Positions 1-4,900 of a stretch of 5,663 nt of DNA are shown piece after piece. A program made the position numbers and the translations under genes. A model generated the notes under the pieces. That model did no database searches. It worked only from the letters and a program-made list of their open reading frames with translations, and had not been told where the DNA came from. Position 1 is the stretch's first letter; every line of letters starts with the position of its first letter. Source of the stretch: Candidatus Omnitrophota bacterium (GTDB lineage: Bacteria; Omnitrophota; Gorgyraeia; Gygaellales; Profunditerraquicolaceae); assembly GCA_028687205.1 (NCBI GenBank), contig JAQUAP010000065.1, forward strand, positions 1 through 5,663, in the 5' to 3' direction.

Positions 1-2
1 AG

Positions 3-98
3 GAGAAGTTAACATTTTTCCAGGAAACAGGCAAAAACCGTAAAGCGAGTAACGTAAAAAAGCAGGCTTTACGGCTTTTTTATTATTTAAGGAGGTGA
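3..98 (+). CDS. Possible 3' tail of an upstream gene (cold-shock-domain-like?)
   Basis: The third + frame is open from the window edge to a TGA at 96-98, inside the ribosome binding site of the next gene. Its first residues (EKLTFFQETGKNRKASNVKK) resemble the end of a cold-shock domain, which usually reads like VEFEV..G..G..A.NV, so a tandem csp-type gene is conceivable. Against this, the last third of the frame runs through a terminator-like hairpin and gives an odd hydrophobic tail. A second frame (2-43) ends in TAA just inside the hairpin and would be a more normal gene end. Neither frame can be confirmed from so short a fragment. Confidence 0.2.
   Translation, partial: EKLTFFQETGKNRKASNVKKQALRLFYYLRR
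38..84 (+). terminator. Hairpin plus T-tract upstream of csp (terminator or leader attenuator)
   Basis: CCGTAAAGC (38-46) pairs perfectly with GCTTTACGG (66-74) across a 19-base loop, and CTTTTTTATT follows at once. This is the form of an intrinsic terminator on the + strand. It ends only about six bases before the csp Shine-Dalgarno sequence. It therefore either ends an upstream gene, leaving almost no room for a csp promoter, or sits in the csp leader as a read-through or temperature-sensitive element. I see no convincing promoter between it and csp. Confidence 0.7.
89..98 (+). promoter_or_regulatory. Strong Shine-Dalgarno site that decides the csp start
   Basis: AAGGAGGTGA is a nearly complete anti-16S match. 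It ends 11 bases before the ATG at 110. The GTG at 95 that would extend the protein by five residues is part of this site, so it cannot be the start codon. Confidence 0.85.
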
Positions 99-109
99 AT
101 AAGTTACAA

Positions 110-310
110 ATGGCAAAAGGCAAAGTGAAGTGGTTCTCGAATCAAAAAGGCTACGGTTTCATCACCACCGAGGACGGCAAGGATGTGTTCGTACATTACA
201 GCGCCCTCAAAAGCGACGGCTATAAAACCCTCGAAGAAGGCCAGGAAGTAGAATTTGAAGTCACCCAGGGGCCAAAAGGCGACCAGGCAACTAATGTTTC
301 CAAGCTATAA
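110..310 (+). CDS. csp: Cold-shock protein, CspA family
   Basis: This 66-residue protein is a single cold-shock domain, a five-stranded OB fold that binds single-stranded RNA and DNA and acts in the cytoplasm as an RNA chaperone. The length is normal for the family. Both nucleic-acid motifs are intact: RNP1 is K13-G-Y-G-F-I18 after the typical KVKWF opening, and RNP2 is V26-F-V-H29. The C-terminal strand (VEFEVTQGPKGDQATNV) is also standard. The start is set at ATG 110 because the upstream GTG lies within the ribosome binding site. The gene stands alone, convergent with the nickel operon, and a terminator follows. Its upstream hairpin could serve as a leader element, as in other csp mRNAs with structured leaders. 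Whether it is cold-inducible cannot be told from sequence. Family assignment is very secure. Confidence 0.96.
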   Translation: MAKGKVKWFSNQKGYGFITTEDGKDVFVHYSALKSDGYKTLEEGQEVEFEVTQGPKGDQATNVSKL

Positions 311-341
311 ATAGAAGGCGCTTTAAAAAACCGGATTGGAT

Positions 342-375
342 AAAAACCTCCGAAGAATATCGGGGGTTTTTATTT
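342..375. terminator. Bidirectional intrinsic terminator between csp and the nickel operon
   Basis: AAAAACCTCCG (342-352) pairs with CGGGGGTTTTT (361-371) over 11 positions, including one G-T wobble, around an 8-base loop. The A5/T5 outer pairs supply a T-tract on either strand, so it can end csp (+) and the cbiM/PDGLE transcript (-), whose last stop codon is only a few bases away at 377. It marks the true 3' end of the nickel operon. Confidence 0.88.
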
Positions 376-376
376 G

Positions 377-706
377 CTATTTCTTGACCAATATCCTGGC
401 GAGTAAGAGCATAATTATAACTACTATAAGTATCCCTGCGGCAGCGGATACGATATAAGCCAGGCTTAAATGCCCCAGCCCCTTTTCTTCCCAACCCCGA
501 AACGCGTAATCCGGGAGCGGCGCGTTCCACAGGCTGGCAAACTTAGCTAATCCTCCCGGCACATACCCTGTCAGCTTCTGTATTTCATCAGCACCCCACT
601 CCCCCCAAGCGCTGCCGGCTTTAAAATATCCGGGTAATATCAATCCTAAAGGAGATAAGATAACGAGCGCCGCGATACCAATCCATAGCTTAGTAATCAG
701 TTTCAT
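377..706 (-). CDS. PDGLE/CbiN-NikN-like small membrane protein of a nickel/cobalt ECF transporter
   Basis: This 109-residue protein has a transmembrane segment at each end (about 5-26 and 81-105) with an extracytoplasmic stretch between. That is the layout of CbiN, NikN and PDGLE-domain proteins, which assist CbiM/NikM in metal loading. Family signs are SPLGLI just after the first segment, where many members read SPDGLE, then AWGEWG, GYVPGGL and the typical APLPDYAF (62-69). The exact PDGLE string is missing, so membership rests on overall layout and the PLPDY region. Its ATG overlaps the TGA of cbiM by four bases (ATGA, 703-706), indicating translational coupling. It is the last gene of the operon, since a terminator follows within a few bases and no cbiQ or cbiO appears. 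Nickel rather than cobalt is inferred from NikR at the head of the cluster. Confidence 0.86.
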   Translation of the reverse strand: MKLITKLWIGIAALVILSPLGLILPGYFKAGSAWGEWGADEIQKLTGYVPGGLAKFASLWNAPLPDYAFRGWEEKGLGHLSLAYIVSAAAGILIVVIIMLLLARILVKK

Positions 707-1389
707 TGGGCCACCTCTCTTCCGCCGATAAGCCCAGGAGATTGTTTTTGCAGGTATTTAACTACCAATGCCGTAACAATAGCCTCAACCCAGCCAAAGA
801 TTAAAAGATGTTCGCCTGCCATGGTGAGCACGGCAACTTTAAGCCCGTAAGGGCAATAAAGGGCCTGGCCGCTGGCAGTGTGGTGTAAGAGGGGTTGTAA
901 CCCAAATTCAATTCCGGTTAAAAGAGCCGCCATATTTATACCGATATATCCTGCCGCTCCGGCTGCGATCACCCTTCTCTTGGAATCTACAGGCGCGTTG
1001 TAGCTTATGGCTTTATATAGGTAATAGCCGACAAAAGGAAGGACAAAAGCCATATTAAAGCAATTGGCGCCTAGCGCGGTAATACCGCCGTCGCCGAATA
1101 ATAAAGCCTGGACAACTAAGGCGACGGTTATGGCAATGCATGCTGCCCAGGGCCCCAAGAGTATGGCGACGATTACTCCGCCTACCGCGTGCCCCGTAGT
1201 CCCTCCCGGGATAGGCACATTAAACATCATAATCACAAAACTAAATGCCGCGCCAATCGCCAAAACCGGCACCTGCCTGGCCTTTAAAGTCCTTTTAACA
1301 ATCCGCGAAGCAGCTGTCCAGATCGGCAGCATAATGACATAGAAGATACCGCAGGTTGCCGGGCCTAAATAACCATCTGGTATATGCAT
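703..1389 (-). CDS. cbiM: CbiM/NikM: substrate-binding membrane subunit (S component) of an ECF nickel/cobalt importer
   Basis: This 228-residue polytopic inner-membrane protein captures Ni2+ or Co2+ for an energy-coupling-factor importer. The diagnostic N-terminus MHIPDG is present. In this family the N-terminal amine and His2 form the metal site with a histidine in the GGTTGHAVGG segment, here His67. FGDGGITALGANCFNM (98-113) is another strongly conserved block. The ATG at 1387-1389 is fixed by the need for His2 and by an AGAGG ribosome site six bases upstream. The gene begins 14 bases after the outer-membrane gene and overlaps the PDGLE gene by four. The T component (CbiQ) and ATPase (CbiO) are not in the window, so they must be encoded elsewhere or be shared. 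NikR and its sites point to nickel. The CbiM family itself does not reveal the metal. Confidence 0.95.
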   Translation of the reverse strand: MHIPDGYLGPATCGIFYVIMLPIWTAASRIVKRTLKARQVPVLAIGAAFSFVIMMFNVPIPGGTTGHAVGGVIVAILLGPWAACIAITVALVVQALLFGDGGITALGANCFNMAFVLPFVGYYLYKAISYNAPVDSKRRVIAAGAAGYIGINMAALLTGIEFGLQPLLHHTASGQALYCPYGLKVAVLTMAGEHLLIFGWVEAIVTALVVKYLQKQSPGLIGGREVAQ

Positions 1390-1403
1390 AGCTTTCCTCT
1401 GGT

Positions 1404-2345
1404 TTAAAATGTATAAACGCAGGTCAAAATTACCGAATCGTTGGCATCCATATTTTTACCGACCAGGGTCCGCTGATAAGCTATAAGCGTCTGTATCTTA
1501 TCGTTAGACCAGCCAATACCCGGGCAAATATTCAAATACTGCGTGGAGGTGCCGGGAGTCCTTCCCCCGTCGCTCCAGGTGTCGCCCTGCAAGTAACCGT
1601 TTGCCTCTAACAAAAGGTTAAACCCTTTAGGCAAAAAATACTCCACCCCGAAATCATAATTAGCATAAGGGGCATACCTGGTTTTCGCTTTATCAATCAT
1701 AACTTTCTGCGGAAAACTGAATACTGCGTCCGCGTGAAATATAAAGGGCTTGATCCTTTTAGTTATAATAGCTCCGAAAGCCGGATCCCAGGAGCCTGTG
1801 CCCATAGCATCTGCCCCCAGCTTATCAGGGTTTAAATGCTGATATTTTCCCATAGGCATCTTGACCTGCAATAAACCGGTTACCTGGGGCAACCATTTTT
1901 TTTCTTCAAGCATGCAGTAGCGTAGATATAAATAACTATCGGCAAAACCGCTTGAATGGGCGCTGGCGCCATCCTCCCTCACGTAATTCTCCTGGTAAAA
2001 TATATCCGCGGAAACCGCTAACCTGTCCGTAACCCCGTATTCCATGAATAATTCTTCCTGGTACTGATATTTTCTGTCGCCTTTATTCAAAGAGCGGTAC
2101 TTGCCTTCTGCATCAAAAGTGCCCCTGGTCCTGTTATAGAAAAAGAACGGCTGGATGAGAAATTGCCCCTTAGCGCACATAGGCGCGGTCCAGGTTGTAA
2201 CGGGCCCGGCAGAAGGAGGATACCATTCCTCTTCGGCTTCCGGCGCTTCTTTCGCTGGGACAGATTCTTCTGCCGCAATAGCATTAACCTTTATTGCCGC
2301 CAGAAAAATTCCCAGAATCAACGCAAGCAAAAATTTACGTAACAT
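1404..2345 (-). CDS. Outer-membrane beta-barrel channel, MetA/phenol-degradation-transporter-like; candidate nickel porin
   Basis: This 313-residue protein begins with a Sec signal peptide: LRK, a hydrophobic core, then A22-I-A24 with likely cleavage before A25. An acidic, proline-containing linker (about 25-47, EAPEAEEEWYPP) follows. The rest alternates polar and aromatic/hydrophobic residues in short strands separated by turns, as in a barrel, and the last residue is Phe (CVYTF), the usual barrel-assembly signal. Patterns such as GVTDRLAVSADIFY and FADSYLYLRY suggest the transporter-like outer-membrane family often labelled 'putative MetA-pathway of phenol degradation' (PF13557), but I cannot run a profile. 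It sits between nikR and cbiM, 14 bases from cbiM and behind a NikR-type palindrome, which suggests it passes nickel or a nickel chelate across the outer membrane. The role is inferred from context; the barrel is well supported. Confidence 0.85.
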   Translation of the reverse strand: MLRKFLLALILGIFLAAIKVNAIAAEESVPAKEAPEAEEEWYPPSAGPVTTWTAPMCAKGQFLIQPFFFYNRTRGTFDAEGKYRSLNKGDRKYQYQEELFMEYGVTDRLAVSADIFYQENYVREDGASAHSSGFADSYLYLRYCMLEEKKWLPQVTGLLQVKMPMGKYQHLNPDKLGADAMGTGSWDPAFGAIITKRIKPFIFHADAVFSFPQKVMIDKAKTRYAPYANYDFGVEYFLPKGFNLLLEANGYLQGDTWSDGGRTPGTSTQYLNICPGIGWSNDKIQTLIAYQRTLVGKNMDANDSVILTCVYTF

Positions 2346-2359
2346 TCTTACTCTTTTCT

Positions 2360-2406
2360 GTAATACGATATTTATTTTAGTATTACTAATAGCTAAAAAA
2401 TAATAC
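2360..2406. promoter_or_regulatory. Probable NikR operator(s): three half-sites at 20-base spacing ahead of the outer-membrane gene
   Basis: GTAATAC (2360-2366) and GTATTAC (2380-2386) are exact reverse complements separated by 13 bases. A third element, ATAATAC (2400-2406), lies another 13 bases on, so 2380-2406 forms a second, slightly imperfect 7-N13-7 palindrome sharing the middle half-site. The geometry equals that of the site at 2836-2862 and of the GTGTTAC-N13/14-GTAACAC NikR sites I recall from the literature. A possible -10 (TAAAAT, - strand, 2374-2379) lies inside, with only a weak -35 (TTATTT, 2398-2403). NikR with nickel would be expected to block this promoter for the channel, cbiM and PDGLE genes. 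Confidence 0.6.
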
Positions 2407-2411
2407 TTCTC

Positions 2412-2825
2412 TTAAAGGCCTTTTCCGGTACTCGACATACTCAATACCCCGTGCTTGACCCCTTTTACCGACTTTAAGCTATCGGTCAATCTTTGCGCAT
2501 CTTCCGGAGAGCCTTTCACCGCTATTATCTCTAAACAATTATTGTGGTCCAAATGGATGTGCGAAGACGAAATGATTATGCTGCCGAAATTATGCTGTAT
2601 ATCCATCAGCGTATTTACCAGCTCTCTTCTGTGGTGGTCGTAGATGAGGGTGACCGCGCCGGCGATCTCGGAACCTTCGCTCCACTGCTTCTGCACAAGC
2701 TCCTGGCGGATCAAATCCCGCAGGGCTTCGGAGCGGCAGGTATAACTTCTCTCTCTGATAAGACGGTCAAATCTGCTAAGCAAATCGGACTCTAAAGAAA
2801 CTCCAAACCTGACTAATCTACCCAT
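2412..2825 (-). CDS. nikR: NikR, nickel-responsive transcriptional repressor
   Basis: This 137-residue protein has the two-domain NikR form. An N-terminal ribbon-helix-helix DNA-binding domain (LVRFGVSLE strand at 4-12, then the RSEALRDLIRQEL helix at 31-43) is followed by a C-terminal ACT-like tetramerisation and metal domain. The high-affinity square-planar nickel site is complete: H78, H89, H91 and C97, with the same 11-2-6 spacing as H76, H87, H89 and C95 of E. coli NikR. The ATG at 2823-2825 follows AGGAG at five bases. Length is normal. It heads the nickel-uptake cluster 66 bases before the outer-membrane gene. Its own promoter carries a 27-base palindrome, so autorepression is likely. 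NikR shuts off nickel uptake when intracellular nickel is sufficient; direct targets here are inferred from the palindromes. Confidence 0.97.
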   Translation of the reverse strand: MGRLVRFGVSLESDLLSRFDRLIRERSYTCRSEALRDLIRQELVQKQWSEGSEIAGAVTLIYDHHRRELVNTLMDIQHNFGSIIISSSHIHLDHNNCLEIIAVKGSPEDAQRLTDSLKSVKGVKHGVLSMSSTGKGL

Positions 2826-2835
2826 ATTTACTCCT

Positions 2836-2862
2836 GTGTTATTATTTTTAATATAGTAACAC
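2836..2862. promoter_or_regulatory. Probable NikR operator in the nikR promoter
   Basis: GTGTTAT (2836-2842), 13 bases, then GTAACAC (2856-2862). Eleven of the 13 base pairs around the centre are symmetric, and the outer six on each side are perfect. It closely matches the GTGTTAC-N13/14-GTAACAC NikR operator type. It covers both candidate -10 boxes and ends just before the nikR ribosome site (AGGAG, 2831-2835), an ideal position for steric repression. Confidence 0.8.
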
Positions 2863-2880
2863 GCTAAATTATCTTGTCAA
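2850..2880 (-). promoter_or_regulatory. Sigma70-type promoter of nikR
   Basis: On the - strand TTGACA (2875-2880) is a perfect -35. A -10 can be drawn as TACTAT (2853-2858, 16-base spacer) or TATATT (2850-2855, 19-base spacer). Transcription would begin about 20 bases before the nikR ATG. The promoter lies wholly in the 63-base gap after the ACR3 gene. No terminator separates the two, so some read-through from the metalloid genes is possible. Confidence 0.72.
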
Positions 2881-2888
2881 GTAAAAAA

Positions 2889-3932
2889 TTAGGCAAAAAA
2901 TCTCCTTTTAAAATATAAGGCCACGTTCACGAGGCCGATCAAAACCGGAACTTCCACCAGCGGCCCGATTACTGCGGCAAATGCCTGGCCGGAGTTAATT
3001 CCGAATACTACTATGGCTACTGCGATTGCCAGTTCAAAGTTATTGCTTGCTGCGGTAAAAGAAAGCGTCGCGCTCTTGGCATAGCTGGCTTTGGCTTTCT
3101 TGCTCATATAGAACGAAACCAGGAACATAACCACAAAATAAATTAGAAGCGGGCACGCGATCCTGATTACATCCAAGGGTATCCTGACAATATATTCTCC
3201 TTTCAGAGAAAACATAACCACGATGGTGAATAGCAGCGAAACCAGGGTTAAAGGGCTGATTTTGGGAATAAATTTCTCGTGGTGCCAGGTTTTGCCTTTG
3301 GTCCTGATGATGACAAACCTGGTCAGCATTCCGGCGATAAAAGGGATGCCTAAATAAATAAAGACGCTGTGCGCGACCTGCCCCATGGAAACAGCGGCAA
3401 CCATTCCTTTTAACCCGAACCAGACAGGCGCGACCGTGATAAAAAACCAGGCATAGGCAGAATAGAATAAAACCTGGAAAAATGAATTGAACGCGACCAG
3501 CCCCGCGCAATATTCCGTATCGCCGCGGGCCAGCTCATTCCAGACGATCACCATCGCGATACAGCGGGCCAGGCCGATCAGGATCAAGCCTACCATATAT
3601 TCCGGATAATTCCTGAGGAATATAATTGCCAGAAAAAACATCAGGACCGGGCCGATGACCCAGTTCTGAACAAGCGATAAAAATAATACTTTTTTATCCC
3701 GCAGCACATCGGCTAATTCTTCATACCTGACTTTAGCCAGCGGCGGATACATCATTAAGATTAAACCTATCGCGATCGGGATATTGGTCGTACCTGCCTG
3801 GAATTTATTCCAGAAACTTGCGATCCCGGGGTAGAGATAACCCAGGCTTACGCCAAAAGCCATCGCCAGAAAAATCCACAGGGTCAAATACCTATCCAGG
3901 AAAGATAGTTTTTTAGTTATATTTTCACTCAT
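2889..3932 (-). CDS. acr3: ACR3-family arsenite efflux transporter
   Basis: This 347-residue inner-membrane protein with about ten transmembrane segments belongs to the BASS/ACR3 superfamily. ACR3 exports As(III), and sometimes antimonite, by proton exchange. Signature blocks are MMYPPLAKVRYEEL (60-73), GLARCIAMVIVWNELARGD (120-138) with the conserved cysteine C124, SFTAASNNFELA (291-302), and GPLVEVPVLIGLV (323-335) with the conserved acidic residue E327. The Cys and Glu are the residues reported as essential in studied ACR3 proteins. Length is typical. The start (ATG 3930-3932) has AAGGAG six bases upstream and lies 14 bases after the permease stop, so the two genes are co-transcribed. No arsR or arsC is seen; arsenate reduction would have to be encoded elsewhere. 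Substrate is inferred from family, with strong residue support. Confidence 0.95.
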   Translation of the reverse strand: MSENITKKLSFLDRYLTLWIFLAMAFGVSLGYLYPGIASFWNKFQAGTTNIPIAIGLILMMYPPLAKVRYEELADVLRDKKVLFLSLVQNWVIGPVLMFFLAIIFLRNYPEYMVGLILIGLARCIAMVIVWNELARGDTEYCAGLVAFNSFFQVLFYSAYAWFFITVAPVWFGLKGMVAAVSMGQVAHSVFIYLGIPFIAGMLTRFVIIRTKGKTWHHEKFIPKISPLTLVSLLFTIVVMFSLKGEYIVRIPLDVIRIACPLLIYFVVMFLVSFYMSKKAKASYAKSATLSFTAASNNFELAIAVAIVVFGINSGQAFAAVIGPLVEVPVLIGLVNVALYFKRRFFA

Positions 3933-3946
3933 TAAATTCTCCTTGA

Positions 3947-4897
3947 TTAATGTATCAGAAAATTAAATAAATACCCGGTAATGATGATGCCGGTGCCGAC
4001 AACGGAAGCAAAGATAATAAGCAATCTAAGTTTCATTGCGCGCCTTAATATCAGGAATTCCGGCAAGGAGAGCCCGGTTACCGCCATCATAAACGCCAGG
4101 GCCGTGCCCATCGCCACGCCTTTTTCAGTCAGCGCGCTCACGAGGGGAATTACCCCCGCGGCATTTGAATAAAGAGGAATACCTACGATTGTCGCAAACG
4201 GCACGGCTAACCAGTTATCTTTACCCGCGTATCTGGCAAGCAGGTCCGCCGGGACATAGCCGTGGATCCAGGCCCCCACCCCTATGCCGATAATTACATA
4301 GAGCCAGATTTTATCAAGGATATTTTTTGTGTAACCATAGCTAAACGCGATCCGCTCCTTAAAAGACTGGCCTAACTCTTTGGCGCAGCATGACGGTTTC
4401 TGTTGGTCAATCTTTTCAACTAAATTTTCTACCTTGAGCCCGCCGATAAGTATACCCGAGATAACCGCGATAGCCAGCCCGCTGCCTATATAAAGCAGGG
4501 CAATCTTCCAGCCGAATAACCCCCAGAGCATAACCAGGGCGACTTCGTTAATCATGGGAGAGGCAACTAAAAATGAAAAGGTCACCCCCAAAGGAATCCC
4601 TGCCTCGATAAACCCCAGGAATAAAGGTATGGCGCTGCACGAACAAAACGGCGTAACGATCCCTAAAAGAGCGGCTAAAACGTTGCCCGTATATTTATGC
4701 TTATGGCTCAGGATAGCGCGGGTTCTCTCGGGAGGGAAAAAAGTGCGGATAAAAGAGACGATAAAAATAATGACGCTAAGCAGCAGGAATATCTTAATTG
4801 TGTCATAAAGAAAAAAATCCAGGGCTTCGGAAAAAAGGCTAGCCCGCGGCAGCTTCAATATATTGTAAACCAACGCATCAATAAGCGGCTTAATCAT
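3947..4897 (-). CDS. ArsP/DUF318-type permease (PF03773), probable organoarsenical or metalloid exporter
   Basis: This 316-residue inner-membrane protein has about eight to ten hydrophobic segments. It shows the hallmark TPFCSCSAIPLF (82-93, with C85 and C87), then SPMINEVAL (113-121) and GIPLYSNAAGVIPL (239-252), all typical of the ArsP_1/YraQ permease family. A cytoplasmic-type loop between the two halves contains a vicinal pair, C170-C171 (KPSCCAK), that could bind soft metals or metalloids. ArsP members export trivalent methylarsenicals, and other family members are uncharacterised. Position 14 bases ahead of acr3 favours a metalloid role. The ATG at 4895-4897 follows the restored stop of the TPR gene by three bases, and AGG in that gene's final codons serves as a weak ribosome site, implying translational coupling. 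The exact substrate cannot be told from sequence. Confidence 0.9.
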   Translation of the reverse strand: MIKPLIDALVYNILKLPRASLFSEALDFFLYDTIKIFLLLSVIIFIVSFIRTFFPPERTRAILSHKHKYTGNVLAALLGIVTPFCSCSAIPLFLGFIEAGIPLGVTFSFLVASPMINEVALVMLWGLFGWKIALLYIGSGLAIAVISGILIGGLKVENLVEKIDQQKPSCCAKELGQSFKERIAFSYGYTKNILDKIWLYVIIGIGVGAWIHGYVPADLLARYAGKDNWLAVPFATIVGIPLYSNAAGVIPLVSALTEKGVAMGTALAFMMAVTGLSLPEFLILRRAMKLRLLIIFASVVGTGIIITGYLFNFLIH

Positions 4898-4900
4898 TGT

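Noticed and set aside
95..109. GTG start giving a 71-residue cold-shock protein
   Set aside because: The GTG is part of the AAGGAGGTGA ribosome site; ATG 110 gives the standard MAKGKVKWF start.
291..530. 79-codon - strand open frame overlapping the PDGLE gene and the terminator
   Set aside because: It runs through the terminator and into the csp 3' end in a different frame, with a translation lacking any recognisable pattern.
1064..1342. 92-codon + strand open frame opposite cbiM
   Set aside because: It is antisense to the strongly conserved CbiM core, has low-complexity composition and no ribosome site; a coding shadow.
2155..2403. 82-codon + strand open frame opposite the outer-membrane gene start
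   Set aside because: Its N-terminal half is the complement of the signal peptide and linker coding region, and its end covers the operator region; no start signal.
3040..3510. 156-codon - strand open frame within acr3
   Set aside because: It lies in another frame of a gene with clear ACR3 motifs, and its Cys/Arg-rich translation resembles no protein family.
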